From Ascaphus truei (Eukaryota > Chordata > Amphibia > Anura > Ascaphidae), in the NCBI GenBank assembly GCA_036426205.1, contig WSYH01001913.1, positions 1-64,000 on the forward strand: a stretch of 64,000 nt of DNA, read 5' to 3'. Within the stretch, counting starts at the first letter, position 1; each line of letters starts with the position of its first letter. The position numbers and the translations under genes were made by a program. Below the pieces are notes generated by a model. The model did not search any database. It was not told where the DNA came from and worked only from the letters and a program-made list of their open reading frames with translations. Positions 8,276 to 20,584 of this stretch are shown here, piece by piece.

Positions 8276-10815
8276 GGCTAATTAACATGTATGAACTATA
8301 ATGCACATCTCATATATATTAAAACACTGGGAATCTTCAGAACTAAGGCTACTAAACAAAACAATATAAGCATATTCATACAGCACCAATTGGTATTTCG
8401 CTCCCTCTAAAAAACTTAATGCTTTTAACACCTACATCGATGTTAACAAATTTGTCAGGAAACTGATTTTAAAAAGTTTTTCCATAGTCGTGTAAATTCA
8501 GATCAGTACCCAGTCATTCCTAACAATTCACAATATAAATACACAGTTTTAAAAACACAATCCAAATTCAACCCAACCTTTTGTAAAGGGAATTTTATTG
8601 AAACCTTTCAGTCATTGGTACTAGGTGACCTGGAAAAACTAGAGTTAAAACAAAAATTCAACTAAATTACAACATAACATGACTGTAGTTCAAAGAAAGG
8701 CACTCAAAGAGAATCAAGAGAATGAGCATATTGTTTTCCGAGCTTCGGACAAGGGTAGAGGCAACGTAGTGATGAATAGGGATAAATATTTGAAAGAAAT
8801 ATATAGGCTACTAGAAGATAATGATACCTATGTAAAATTAGATAAGAATCCAATGGAGGTGTTCTTGCAAGAACGTAATACTCTATTGTACAAAGGTAAA
8901 CTTTTGGGGATACTTAATGATACAGAGTATTCTTTTGTGAACACTAAAGAACCAGTTATCCCCATATTACATATATTACTGAAAATTTATAAGGATATGA
9001 TCAATCCCCCAGGATGTCCAATAGTGTCCGGGATTGATTCCTTAACATCTAATGTTTCCAGATACCTAGATACATTTCTCCAAGAACACGTCACTGAATT
9101 AAAATCTTACACAAGAGATACTGCACATATTTTGCAGAAGCTTGCAGAATTGCAATGGGAGGATAATGACATTCTTGTAACGAGTGACGTTACATCCTTA
9201 TATACAGTACTGTAACAGAGCATGATGATGGCTGCACAGCAGTGAAGTATTTTATGGAGAACTATGGTGATCTTGAAATATTGCAGATAGATTTTCTTTT
9301 AGAATGTATCCTTTTTATTTTAACTCATAACTTTTTTCTTTTTGATAGCATGTTTTTCTTGCAGATGAAAGGTACAGCGATGGGGACCAAGTTTGCCCCA
9401 GGGTATGCTAATCTCCTGATGGGCTATTGGGAGGACCATTTTATATGGTCAAGAGCGGACTTTGGGGCTAGCTATGTAGATAACATCCTGTTTATTTGGA
9501 GGGGGGATGTTGAATTTCTGGTTGCCTTTTTGATTTATCTCAATCAAAATCCATTCAATTTGTTTTTTACACCGTATATAGTAAAGAGCAGGTTGAGTTT
9601 TTAGATCTCATTATCTATGTAGACCAAGGGAATCTAGAAACCAAAACGTTCATTAAAACAGTAGAGAGAAATAATTTTATACTAGCCAATAGTAACATCA
9701 TCCTAATTGGCTTAGTAACGTTCCCTATGGGCAATTTCGCCGTTTGCGATGAAACTGTTCAAATATGGACGTATTTGAAGCTCAAGCTGAGGTTTTAAAA
9801 AACAAATTTAAAGATAAAAATTATAAACTGACGATTATTGATCGTGCTTATGAGAAATCTAAAGCGTACGGTCAGATCTGATCAAATATAATAATGCTTC
9901 TAGAACTAATGTGACAAACCATAGTGAATTTGCTTTTTTCACTCAATATAGTAGTCAATTTACAGAGGTCAAAAAGATACTGACAAAACACTGGGAGATT
10001 CTTACTAAAGATTCAATATTGCAAAACCTATTGCCAAAGTATCCGAAAATAATATTTACGAAGGATAAAAATATTAAGAACCAAATAGCCCCTTGCCAGA
10101 TTAAAAATGTGGATAACAATAAGAATTGGCTGACTGCTACAAAAAGACCAATGTTTTTTTTTTAAATGTATGAAGTGTAGCAGTTGCAAAAGCAATACTT
10201 TGACAAGTGGTTCAGTTAAAGAATTTGTATCTCAACATACTGGTGTAAATTATAAGATCCAAAATGTCATATCCTGTGATTCAACATTCATGGTTTATCT
10301 TTTGATCTGTCCATGCAGTAAATATTATGTGGGACGGACCAAGAGAAAATTTAAAACACGAATGTCTGAACATATTAGAAATATCAGGATAGGTTTGGAG
10401 ACACACAGTGTTTCAAATTATTTTAGGGTATGTCACAATAGAGATCCGACTGGTATAAAGTTCTTTGGTATTGACCTGTCTAAACAGCACTATAGAGGTG
10501 GAGACAGAGATTTATCCATTAATCGTTTAGAAACCACATGGATTTTTAAATGAATAACCTTGTCACCAAATGGACTGAATTTGGATATTGATTTAGCATC
10601 ATTGTTATAGTTTTAGTGCAGTGTGTTTTTGTATGGTTTCATTAAACCATTATATTCTGGGTTGTTTTTATTTGTGAAGTTATGTTTACATTCTTTAGTT
10701 TATGAATCATATTTTATATTATTTGAGTTGATTCTTAAATTAATATATATGTATTATATTTTTATATATACCAATTGGTGGTGCATGAATACATACATAC
10801 ATGTTAATTAAATGT
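8276..10815 (+). mobile_element. Penelope-like element, copy 1
   Basis: Contains reverse transcriptase and GIY-YIG domains (next entry) between short inverted ends: CTAATTAACATGTATG near 8278 and its complement near 10803, with CACCAATTGGTAT and ATACCAATTGGTGGTG just inside. The 3' sequence GCAACCAGAGCACAGCC at 10825 also occurs inverted near 12510, tying it to the neighbouring copy 2. Confidence 0.65.
8435..10610 (+). pseudogene. PLE reverse transcriptase / GIY-YIG endonuclease (broken)
   Basis: Segments in order: an N-terminal block with YIDVNKFVRKLILK; the frame from 8679 with ASDKGRGNVVMNRDKY, GCPIVSGIDS and DVTSLYT; the frame from 9242 with MGTKFAPGYANLLMG and YVDNILFIWRG; and 10170-10553 with the CSSCKSNTL cysteine pair and the GIY-YIG signature YLLICPCSKYYVGRT. 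The reverse transcriptase box is YVDN rather than YxDD, so a catalytic aspartate is lost. Frameshifts lie near 9207, 9600 and 10165. A TGA at 10551 interrupts a frame that otherwise runs through SPNGLNLDIDL to TAG at 10608. The family copies RNA into DNA and nicks targets with GIY-YIG, and the CxC-type domain arrangement suggests the Neptune clade. This copy is inactive. Confidence 0.8.
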
Positions 10816-11259
10816 AGGGATGCAGCAACCAGAGCACAGCCAGTGACATGGAGCAAAAATAATTAAAGAACTAAAATGTGCATCTACAGCCAGATTGAGA
10901 TACAATATCCATTACAGGGCTGTATATTCATAGAAGAGTGAGGGAAAACAGAACCTTAAGTTACATTCAAACAGTGTAGCAGTGTAAAACCAATGAATGG
11001 TAAGAGGCATTTAAGGGCAAAGAATATGAGATCCATATAGCATAATCCATACATTTTAATTTTATTGCCCCCAATCATTCATAAGCAATGCTACACCTAA
11101 CACAGAACACAAATAGTCAACATTGGTGATGACCTTTGTTTGAGAGAAACATTATAATCGAGAGAATATTACGTGTAGGAATATACATACACCTTTATAT
11201 GGTAATAATGAATTCATAATGCATAAGATATCAATATGATAACAATTACTGCTTATATT

Positions 11260-11925
11260 TCAAATAAAGTGACTTAAATCCCAGTCACTATTGATCCCTA
11301 ATGGTATCCTGGTTCTCAGTGAAAAGATCCAAAATGCTTCTCGTCTATCCAACAGCTTAAGCCTATCTCCCCCCCTTGGTAATACACGGACCTGCTCTAT
11401 TCCCTGAAAGAGGAAATGATCAATACCACCCTTCGGACAGCTAGAAAAGTGTTTGGACACCGGATGGTTTAAATCCCTCTTCACAATAAGTCGAACATGC
11501 TCCATTATCCTAGTTTTAAGGCACCTGGTAGTTCTACCAACATATTGTTGCCCGCATCCACATGTCAGCAAATATATCGCAAATATAGAATTACAGTTTA
11601 TGAAAGATTGAATTCTATATGTTGTTCCTGTAACAGTCTGTTTCTGACACATTTTAAAGCAGATTTTACACCGGCTGCAAGCAAATGATCCCTTAGGCAA
11701 TGTGGATGGAGCATCAAGCTTATATTTACTGTAAATAAACTAGGTGAAAGCTTGTTAGCTAAGGTCTGTGCTCTTTTGAACACTACGTTGGGTCCTGCAG
11801 AAACAAATGGTCTCAATATGGGATCCAATGAGAGGACACTCCAATGTTTCTTGAGTATAGACTTTATGGACTCTGCCTGTACACTTAAGGTTCTGTTTTC
11901 CCTCACTCTGCTATGAATATACAGC
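11260..11925 (-). pseudogene. PLE C-terminal region with GIY-YIG domain
   Basis: The upstream frame (from 11906) reads MRENRTLSVQAESIKSILKK, then HWSVLSLDPIL, the conserved tail of the PLE reverse transcriptase. A frameshift near 11700 leads into CSRCKICFKM and the GIY-YIG signature YLLTCGCGQQYVGRTTRCLK, ending in REAFWIFSLRTRIPLGIN. That ending is the family C-terminus and is more complete than in copy 1. Palm motifs are absent, so the copy is 5'-truncated. The endonuclease would nick target DNA. The frameshift makes the copy inactive. Confidence 0.8.
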
Positions 11926-12369
11926 CCTTTAATGGATATTGTATCTCAATCTGGCTGTAGATGCACATTTTAGTTCTTTATTATTGGTACCAACTGACTG
12001 TACTATCTAAATGTCATTCTCATATACAACTTATAGCAGCATTAGTAGGGGTAGTGTTTTTAATTTAATTTTATTCATATAAGTAATTTTTTGTTATTTT
12101 TTTTCTGATTCTTTATGGTCCAATTTTGTGTTTTTATTTAGTTTGTCAATTGTTCATGTTTTTGGCACAAATAAAGTTTTTGTTTAAGAAAAAATACCAT
12201 GCCGGCTGATCTGCTGGGACAATGGGGTTGCACATCGCGTCATTGCGACTCGCTTGATGGTCGCATCATTGTGACTCGCTTGACAGTCGCGTGCCGATGA
12301 CCTCGCCCGCTTTGGCGTGGCGGATTCACCAGGTATGTATAAAATGCTTGTTAATCAGCTACCTTATAC

Positions 12370-12407
12370 ACCTTGACAAAGTGCTTCGGCATGAAATGCG
12401 TAGGTGG
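12370..12407 (+). ncRNA. Degenerate hammerhead-like motif
   Basis: TTGACAA, helix GTGC-TTCG-GCAT, then GAAATGCG. Relative to the consensus CTGANGA, two core bases differ; GAAA and the UUCG-capped helix are kept. The same TTGACAA-TTCG-GAAA pattern is at 28172. Cleavage activity is doubtful. Confidence 0.4.
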
Positions 12408-12873
12408 TGCGTTCATGTAGCTCCTGCTTGTTGAAGTCTGCAATAAATAGCTGTATCTTTTTATGCTGGAGTCTGCCTGGGGTGATTATTTTTGCTTTAA
12501 GTCATTGGCTGTGCTCTGGTTCCTGCATCTCTACATTGGACTATCTTCACTCTCAGATTGCACGCCGTGGATGTTTTGGCAGTGGAAGTGCTCCCCAAGG
12601 ATACAGGTAATGTGCCATAGTGTCATGTAATTATTCCTGTGATATTCGACTACTGTTGCTTATATTAATTAATATTTGGGTTATACTAGTGTGCCATTAT
12701 TTGTGGTTATCAAGCGGATACCACTAGACACAAGGTCCCATCTATTTTATTCCATCAATGGCCTTATAAAAAATGGACACTATACAAGCATCCTGACGTT
12801 CATTGGACTCAGTAATATAAATGATTACTAGTCACACTTGATATTTTGAAGCACCACAGTAACTACTATTGAA

Positions 12874-13113
12874 TATACAGTGGCGACCAACTTTATTCTA
12901 ACTCGGCTAGCTCCGCGAATTTCAGAATATCCCGGTGATGTGCGGTTTTGTGTCGTTTTCTCCCTGGGTGTATTGCGTTATTTTCGCGGCTGTGATTTAA
13001 GCATTTTATTCCCGCTGGCTGCAATAATGCAATGCCGTGTAAAAACGCATGGGGGCGTTTGCGAGCTGTTGTCTTTGAAGTCGAGAAATTCATGAATTGT
13101 AATGCAGTATATA
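12874..13113. repeat. TGGCGAC-family interspersed repeat, copy 2
   Basis: Starts ATACAGTGGCGACCAACTTT and ends ATTCATGAATTGTAATGCAG before a TA-rich stretch. About 240 bp. Followed, as at copy 1, by the ACAACCCCTATAACCCC block and the E-box palindrome, so this order is inherited as a unit. Confidence 0.65.
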
Positions 13114-13296
13114 CTGTATATATACAGTATATACTGTATAACAACAACCCCTATAACCCCTAACATACACATACAGTACTGTATATGCACATCAATGATA
13201 CTATAGGCCGTCCCCTGGCGAGATGTGTTTGCAGCAGAGAGAGATCCGCTGCTCTCTCTGCGCAAACATCGGCACATTAAAAATGATTTAAAATAC

Positions 13297-13581
13297 ATTT
13301 TTATTCATAGTGTACATGTGCAGGGGGTCTCCGGAGCTGAACCGCGTTGGTTTCAGGTCCAGGGACCCCCTGCTCCCCGAGATACAAGCCCCTTTATGAG
13401 GTGCCGGTATCCCTCTGCATTTAAAGGTCCCGATCACGTGACCGCGGCATGTAAACCAAGCAGAGGGATACCGGCACCCCATAAAGGGGCCTGTATCTCA
13501 GGAAGCAGGGGGTCCCCAGACCTAAAACCAAAGCGGTTCAGCTCCGGAGACCCCCTGCACATCTACACTATGAATAAAAAT
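13297..13581. repeat. Palindrome module with TCACGTGA axis, copy 2
   Basis: Inverted arms as at 2970-3251; the axis TCACGTGA lies at 13434-13441. The arms are closer to each other than in copy 1, suggesting a younger copy or ongoing conversion between arms. Confidence 0.8.
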
Positions 13582-14765
13582 GTATTTTAAATGTATTTAT
13601 TTCTATTCATGTATTTATTTATTTAGATTTATTTATTAATTGTGCTGCTGCTGTGTGTGAATTTATATATATATATATAACAACAATCCATATATATATT
13701 CTATATATATATATAATGTTTTTTATAATTAGATAGATGTAATCCTTGGTATTGTAAGGGTTAGCCTTGGTTTTAAATTTTGTTTTCTGGTTGGTACTTA
13801 TATATTGATTTTTGTTTACTTGATTGGTTAAAATAGTTGACTTGTTTGGAGGTACAGTATTTGTATTTAGCTTGCAATGATATTGTTCACATTCATTTGC
13901 AGAATGTATATGGTGCATAGATTTTATGCATCATAAATACAATGTAAATGCAATGTATTGATTGAAATGTGAGGTTTTTCATTGGAATTTGATGATTTAG
14001 ATTGTAAGATCAGTTAGGATTATTAAAGGAAATTCATTGTAATGTAGTGTGTCTGTATGGAGAAGTGTTATTTGTAGTACAGTATGGTTTTGATAACCCT
14101 TCTACATTTATTTGTATATTGGTTCATCATGTGTGTGTATATGCTGTATATATATATATATATATATACACATTCCAATCAATACATTGCATTTTCATAG
14201 TATTTATGATGCATAAAATCTATGCACCATATACATTCTGCAATTGAATGTGAACAATATCATTGCAAGCTAAATACAAATACAGTACAGTACCTCCAAA
14301 CAAGTCAACTATTTTAACCAATCAAGTAAACAAAAATCAATATATAAGTACCAACCAGAAAACAAAATTTAAAACCAAGGCTAACCCTTACAATACCAAG
14401 GATTACATCTATCTAATTGTAAAAAACATTATACAAGCTTTCAATGACGTCACATCCTTTCTCCTCCCAAGCCTCTGTCACATGGTATACTAGAGCCAAT
14501 CAGAGTAGGGATGGAGTTCCTACGCTCTGATTGGCTACCAGACCATGTGAGGCCGGCCATGATTCTTTTAATGATGTCATCTTAAAGGCAATTGAAGCAA
14601 AGCCATTCTGATTGGCTATGCTTTCATAGCCTTTAAGTGATTGTAAGATCAGTTAGGATTATTAAAGGAAATTCATTGTAATGTAGTGTGTCCGTATGGA
14701 GAAGTGTTATTTGTAGTACAGTATGATTTTGAAAACCCTTCTACATTTATTTGTATATTGGTTCA
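13582..14765. mobile_element. Foldback element copies, middle section
   Basis: 13720-14130 matches 4390-4780 and meets an inverted partner at 14170-14430 across a (TA)n axis. At 14430-14640 is a GC-richer core with TGACGTCA, CCAATCAGAG and CTCTGATTGG, homologous to the axis of the 39965-45674 foldback. At 14640-14765 the AAGTGTTATTTGTAGTACAG block restarts. Noncoding, composite. Confidence 0.55.
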
Positions 14766-14767
14766 TC

Positions 14768-14793
14768 ATGTGTGTGTATATACTGTATATATA

Positions 14794-14836
<43 letters not shown>

Positions 14837-14862
14837 ATCTATATATATATATATATATATAC
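14768..14862. repeat. TA microsatellite
   Basis: About 90 bases of (TA)n with a few interruptions. Confidence 0.9.
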
Positions 14863-14902
14863 ATTGTCGACAATCACCAAAAAATACTGCATATATATAT
14901 AT

Positions 14903-15275
14903 ATATACACTGGCGACACACTTTATTCGAGCTTGGCTAGTCCCACGAATTTGGGTATACCCTGTGTATTGAGGTTTGTGACTGTTTTCTGCCGAGTGCA
15001 TTGGGTATTTTCCAGGCAGGGATTGAAGCATTTTATCCCGCTGGCTGCAATACTGCACAGTATATATATATATACTGCATTACAATTCATGAATTTATGC
15101 CATCTGGTAGACACGCGAAGCATTGCAGCCTATTAAATCCTAATCATTATCATTAACAGATCAGCCGCCGCCAGCCGCAGCCAGGCATGCCGGCTGGGAA
15201 GGCAAACCGCAACGGGGCTTGTCAGAGGTGGGGCGGCGCATTCGCAGTTATCTGCCAGGTACATACTTGGTTTTG
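14903..15275. repeat. TGGCGAC-family repeats, copies 3 and 4
   Basis: A copy starting CACTGGCGACACACTTTATT at about 14909 faces an inverted copy that begins TACTGCATTACAATTCATGA at 15074 and is cut by the assembly gap. Confidence 0.6.
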
Positions 15276-15283
15276 NNNNNNNN
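15276..15283. other. Assembly gap (8 N)
   Basis: Eight undetermined bases inside repetitive DNA. The true gap length may differ. Confidence 1.
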
Positions 15284-15990
15284 TGTACACACATTGAAGC
15301 ATTGCAATAAACAACATACAGTACAGTACATCCCCTGTATCTCCCTGCCTTGAGTGTAATCTGTGTAAAGCCCCCTCCCCCCTAATGTTTCTGTTAAATT
15401 TCCCTGCCTTGAGTGTAATCTGTTTAAAGCCCCCTCCCCCCTAATGTTTCTGTTAAATCTCCCTGCCTTGAGTGTAATCTGTATAAAGCCCCCTCCCCCT
15501 AATGTGTCTGTTAAATCTCCCTGCCTGTGTTGCTGTGAGTGCAGTTTATGTAAAGGAGGGGGGGGGACCCGATGTGCATACTGTGAGGTCTAACCACCCT
15601 CACCCACTACCCACATACCGTTACTCCCCCCCATCCTGGCCATGGCCCGTCCGCTTCTGCAAAACAGACACAAAAATTAAAACTTCCAAAGTAATGTCCC
15701 CTAACCCCTTAATCACCATAGCGGTTATTAACTGCTACAGTCATTAAGGGGTTAACCCACCCTCACCCACCACTCGGGATGCCTACATACCCTCCCACAC
15801 TAACCCCTCACTCCGTGAGGCCTAACCCCCCTCACCCACTACCCACAAGGGAGGCCTACACACTCCAGGTTACCACATACCCCCCACTCCCAGTACCCAC
15901 AATAAAAACAATAGTGACCAACAATAAACATCATTATATTTATTAAATACATTACCCACGCCCTGTGCCCCCCCATAAATACAAGATTTA
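15284..15990. mobile_element. Foldback element arm (inverted relative to foldback 1)
   Basis: The reverse complement of much of 3720-4370: three copies of a CTCCCTGCCTTGAGTGTAAT unit of about 70 bp, an exon-C-like block on the minus strand ending near 15659 (TTCTGCAAAACAGAC is the inverted acceptor), and an AAGGGGTTAA dyad at 15700-15756. No coding capacity. Confidence 0.6.
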
Positions 15991-16620
15991 TCCTTTTACA
16001 AACAGGGTTCATAACGCAGCCCCACGCGAGTCCCCAGTGGGCTGGCGGGGCACCTGACAGACCTACAGGGTACCAGCAGCCCTTTTCAAAAAGGTTCTGG
16101 AGGCCTGCTGGTGGGTCCCACCAGCACCATGGCCCCCAGGTGGTCTCCTTGGGTCAGTGTGGGCCACAACTGGGTCCCCACGGTAGGCCCAAGGACCTTT
16201 AAATGCAGAGGGAGACAGGACAGAGGGAACCAGCGCTACCAAAATCAGCTGAGTGGAGGAGGGGCAGTTTAGCAGAGCGAGCAAGGAGAGGAGACAGGAC
16301 AGAGGGAACTAACAAATTGTTCAATCAGTCAGTCAGGGGAACGGAGCAGCAGCGGGCAACTTTTTTAAATGGAATGTTACCTGGGTTCCCCTCCACAGCG
16401 CTTGCGCAACTGGTTAATCGGCTTCCATAACCCCCCCCTGATGCGGCGCCGTGAAGGTGAGAGAGGCAGATTCACAGTGCTTCTCTGCATGGGGTCTGCA
16501 CAGCTAAGCTGTGCAGGACACAGAATGGAGTTCTTGGAGGGGGAAGGTAGGGCTAGACTAGATCAATTTTAAATTCGCCACAAGTGGCGAATGGCGATAG
16601 GGTTGCCCACCTCAGCTCTA
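15991..16620. other. Unassigned GC-rich segment
   Basis: No recognisable gene. GAGACAGGACAGAGGGAAC occurs twice about 80 bp apart (near 16210 and 16290), so part is a short direct duplication. GGGTTCCCCTCCACAGCGCT and CAGCTCTAGGGC may be pieces of older TIR elements. Frames here match nothing I know. Confidence 0.4.
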
Positions 16621-17562
16621 GGGCATATGAATATAAGACAATTTAATGCACAATAATACAATATAAAGTGCTACCAATAACACAAAAAAATAGAAGTCTA
16701 TAAAAATATTAAAACACTTCCAACGTGTATCCATTTGCAATTACAATTATTATTGATGTGTGTTCAGCAGGCAATCATGATATCTGAGATTGATGTAACG
16801 TGAAGCTTTGTACAAGCATTTATTGGGAAGTATTTGTGGAATGTGTAATGCATGTACCACTTCTGAACGCAACATTCAGTCATCTAATTAGTATACAACC
16901 ATTACATTGACGTTGAAAAACTTCGTTGCAACATGTGTAATTTGTCATGTTATTGTCACATGTTCACATGAAGTAATTCTACTGTGCATATGCATCATTT
17001 AATGGCATCAGGCTAGTTGCTATTGATTCAGTTTCAATCGTGTAAAAATGAGTAACTATTCTACATGTGTGTATAAGTTAGCATGAAGTGATTGTACTGT
17101 TTCGTGTACAATGTAAACATGCAATGTTATTGAGTGTCCAATTGCGGCCGTCATCAAAAGAGGGAGGTCACAAATTACATGTAAACATGAAAACAAAAAG
17201 TTACATTTACGTTTGATCATGCGTTACACATTCAAAGCATTCTGTAATGTATAGCAACATGACTATACGCTGGTTGTGTTAGATGTGTGAAATGTGTTAC
17301 ATCATATAATAAATTGAAGCACACTTAAGTTACATGTTGGATATGATGTGAGCTGCTCCTTTAAAAGTTGAGTATAGGATTTTCACTTGACACATCATAA
17401 CATGAAGAGTAATGTGACACGCAAATCATCATAACATATAAAAGTACAATGTTATGCAAATAATAAACGTTAGGGGTGACACGATGAAGTGAATGACCTC
17501 GACACTGTAATGGCAAGCACATTTGTATTATGAGCAATAGAACGTAAACACTACTATAATGT
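16621..17562. other. AT-rich DNA without recognisable features
   Basis: Low-complexity AT-rich DNA with many ACATGT and GTTACA words. No long frame, no inverted repeat and no match to other parts of the window. Confidence 0.5.
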
Positions 17563-17921
17563 TATAAGTCCCCGCTCCATTAACTCCATTGATGTAGAGA
17601 TGAGGTTTTTTTTCTAAGTGCCGTCCAGGCAACCTTGTTGATCGTTCTCCCCTCCAACTTCCAACTTTAGTTGGCGGGACCAATTGCCGATGAAATCTCC
17701 ATTTCTGAGTGCCGATCAGCACTGAAAAGCTGATCAGGGATACTTCAAAATGTGCCGAAAAGTCCCGATAAGTGGGTTATCGGCAGCCGCATGCCGATAA
17801 AAAATTTTCGGCAAGAAAAATTGCCGATTTTGAGCACTTATCGGCGCTTACTGAATCTCAAATCCAATTTTGGTGGGAAAATGCCGATAAAAGCCTTATC
17901 GGCGCTTACTGCATGAGGCCC
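17563..17921. mobile_element. Fragment of a GGGCCTCATGCAGTAAG-family foldback
   Basis: The right end is the inverse of GGGCCTCATGCAGTAAG, and the interior repeats GCCGATAA and TTATCGGC in both orientations, as in the ends of the 39965-45674 element. A matching left terminus is missing, so it is truncated or a one-sided copy. Confidence 0.6.
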
Positions 17922-17929
17922 ATAGTTAC

Positions 17930-18327
17930 TGTTTACCTTAAGCTGGGGGAAAGGAGATTTCACCAGCAACAAAGGAAAGGATTATTTACAGTAAGGGCAG
18001 TTAAAATGTGGAATTTGTTACCCATGGAGCTGTGATGGCAGATACAATAGATACTCTAAAAAAATTGTTGGACATCTTTTTAGAAAGGATAGGTACTGTA
18101 TACAGGGATTTACGAAATTATTAAACATGGTAAATATGTTGATCCAGGGAGTAATCAGATTGCCAATATTTGGAGTCAGGAAGGAATTTATTTTTCTCCT
18201 TATGAAATATCATTAGATGATATTTCACTGCTTTTTTTTTTTTTTTGCCTTCTGTTGTCTAAATTTAGCTTAGGTTGAACTTGATGGACGTATTTCAATC
18301 TCATCCCTTATGTAACTATGTAACTAT
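17930..18327 (+). mobile_element. CR1-clade LINE, 3' end
   Basis: Encodes a CR1 C-terminus (RRFHQQQRKGLFTVRAVKMW, then NLLPMEL) and ends in the clade's typical 3' untranslated region: GGTTGAACTTGATGGACG, then TATGTAACTATGTAAC direct repeats instead of poly(A). 5'-truncated, as most LINE copies are. Confidence 0.75.
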
Positions 18328-18600
18328 TTTATTTTATTTTTAGTACATAGGATTGAAGCATGGGATCTCTGGAGCTGAATCACATTATTTTCAGGTCCGG
18401 GGACCCAATGCTTCCGAAAGTACGTGCCCCAGTATAGGGTCCTGGTATCTCCTGCAAGTTTAAATATCCCAGTCATGTGGGTGGTGACATGGGACATTTT
18501 AACTTTAATTTTTATTATATAGTTTAGAAGCAGGGGGTCTCCGGATATGAACTGCATTAATTTCAGCCTCCACATCATGTTCATGAAAATGTTAGCGTAT
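18328..18600. repeat. Diverged palindrome module
   Basis: GATCTCTGGAGCTGAATC and TTCAGGTCCGGGGACCCA on one side, and GGGGGTCTCCGGATATGAAC on the other, identify it as an old copy of the E-box palindrome family. Its axis reads GTCATGTGG, so the E-box is lost. Confidence 0.6.
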
Positions 18601-18965
18601 GTGGGTGCGACATCAGACTTCATGGCTATTTTCTGCTTCTTAATATAGAGAAGAATGTATCCTCAAAGAGAAAGAATTTATTTCTGTGGAAAATATTTTA
18701 AAAATCCATATTTAACATTAATTCCTAGCTTCAATACCACCATTCAATCTTTAAAGTAAGTGCCAGGACATGTCGTAATGGCTGATTGCTAGTGGTGCCA
18801 GCAGCAGCAGTCTAGAGAATTTTCTGTGAATATGCCCAATATTGGAGGATTAATGACAACAAATGTGATTAATGGTTACATACAGTAGGCACATGGTACA
18901 GTAGATGGGGTTGGAAAAAAAACATACTGTATGTCCATAAAGTTCATCCTGTGTTAAATGTAGAC
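18601..18965. other. Unassigned sequence
   Basis: No frame, repeat or structural signal that I recognise. Confidence 0.4.
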
Positions 18966-20335
18966 CATAGATACTTATCTTTTATTTGTATTTACAGTAT
19001 ATTGATCCAGAGGAAGGCAAACAATAAACCCCAGTGAATATTATTATCCAATTATGTCTCATAAGTAGATAAATAAATTCCTTCCTGATTGCCATTATTG
19101 AAATCATATTTCTCCTACTGTACTTATTTGGGAAATATATGTATACCTTTCCTTTCCTTTTGAAGATATCTATTGTAAGATCTGCCATCACAGTCTCCAA
19201 TGGTGATTAATTCCACATTTTAACCCTTACTGTAAAGAACCCTTTCTTAATTGCTGGTGCAATCTCCTTTTTCCTCTAACCTTAAGGAATGACGGTGTGT
19301 TGTATGTACTGCCCTTGGGATGAAAATTTCTTTTGAAAGCTCCTTGTATTGACCCTTAATATATTTGTATACGGTTATCGTATCCCCACTTCGACACCTC
19401 TTTCCTAATGTAAACACGTTCATTTAGCTAGTCTTTTCTTGTGTTAGATTTTCTATACCCTTGATTAATTGTGTGGCTCTTCTCTGTACTTTTTCTAGTT
19501 TCATATTGTATTTTGTATGCTTTGGTGTCCAAAATGGTACTCAATATTCAAGGTTTGGTGTTACTAATTATTTATTCAATGCATAATTATGCTTTCTTCC
19601 CTTCCATCCATACCATGTTAAATGCAAGCTACTATATGATCTTATTTGCCTTTGCAGCTACTTTCTGACATTTTGGCACTATTGCTAGACTTACTATCTA
19701 CAAGTGCTGCTAAATCATTTTCCATCAATGATTGACCTAATTTTACCCCAAGAATTGTAGAATTTGTATTCTTCTTTCTCAAATCTATAACCTTACAGAC
19801 GAGTATTCTTAAGCTTGCCTTAAACTAGCTCGGTTACATTCTGGGTATGTGCTGGGTGTAACCTGGCTAGTTTAAGGCATTTCTGCATTGACTAATGACC
19901 CATAGGAGTAACATATCAGGGGTCCCTGGCAGTCCCATTCAGTTTGAATGGGACTGCCAGGGACCCCCGCTGTTAATCTGATGGGCCATTAATCAATGCA
20001 GAAATGCTGGGTCTATTTTAAGGCAAGTTTAAGGCATGTAGCCAGCATGTACTGTACCTGGGTCTTTTTGCCGATTGCCACTGGATTGTGTTAGAATAGT
20101 CGCAGTCTCTGCTGTACATTTATCTGTATTAAATTTCATCTTCCATTTACCTGCCCAAGTTTCCAGTCTATCCATGTCTTTCTGGAGAGAAATTACATCC
20201 TGCTCTGATTTTACTACCTTACACAATTTAGTGTTATTACAATAGCAAAGATGGGAACTTTACTCTTCATTCCATCCTCCAGGCTATTAATAAACATTTT
20301 TAAAAGCAGTGGTACTGAACATGCGGTACTCCATT
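18966..20335 (-). mobile_element. CR1-clade LINE, reverse transcriptase part
   Basis: On the minus strand an upstream part reads MFINSLEDGMKSKV, then DVISLQKDMDRLETWAGKWK and MKFNTDKC, the CR1 palm-to-thumb region. The expected F-A-D-D box reads FAIV, so catalysis is lost. Downstream decayed sequence down to 18966 still shows the C-terminal region (a METVMADLTIDIFKRKGK-like stretch). A palindromic MITE at 19816-20036 interrupts it. Inactive. Confidence 0.65.
19816..20036. mobile_element. Palindromic MITE inside CR1
   Basis: Ends TGCCTTAAACTAG and CAAGTTTAAGGCA are inverted. The centre is a near-perfect 40-bp palindrome (GGTCCCTGGCAGTCCCATTC and its inverse). It splits the CR1 frame after MKFNTDKC. 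No clear TSD. Confidence 0.6.
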
Positions 20336-20584
20336 TACAACTTTAGTCCAACCTGAAAAGGTTCAATGTCTGACAACACTCTATGGTAGACAAAGCTACG
20401 TTGTCAGGGCAACTGTCACTGCTTCCCTGACTTTAATGGAGATCCTCAAAGTGACATATATGCAAAAACAAGGCCATTAGTCCTCTCATTTGCATATAAC
20501 AAACACAGCATTAGTCAGATAACATAAGGAAAAGGCGCCAAGGTTCTAGATGGCTAGATGACATTTATATATTGAAATGCAATA

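Larger units (their letters stand above)
10819..12625 (-). mobile_element. Penelope-like element, copy 2, with inverted ends
   Basis: A minus-strand coding core is bracketed by inverted copies of about 100 bp (10855-10955 and 11886-11985) sharing TGCATCTACAGCCAGATTGA, followed by a pseudo-LTR-like tail to 12625. The inverted block overlaps coding sequence, so one side is a reversed partial copy. Such partial inverted copies are typical of PLE insertion. AATAAAG at 12170 and a degenerate hammerhead at 12373 lie in the tail. Confidence 0.6.

Noticed and set aside
13225..13590. 121-codon frame across the E-box palindrome (similar frames at 2858, 45104, 45128)
   Set aside because: The frame is open on both strands because the sequence is palindromic; no protein family match.
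16203..16572. Overlapping small frames
   Set aside because: No conserved motif, no splice context, GC-rich composition effect.
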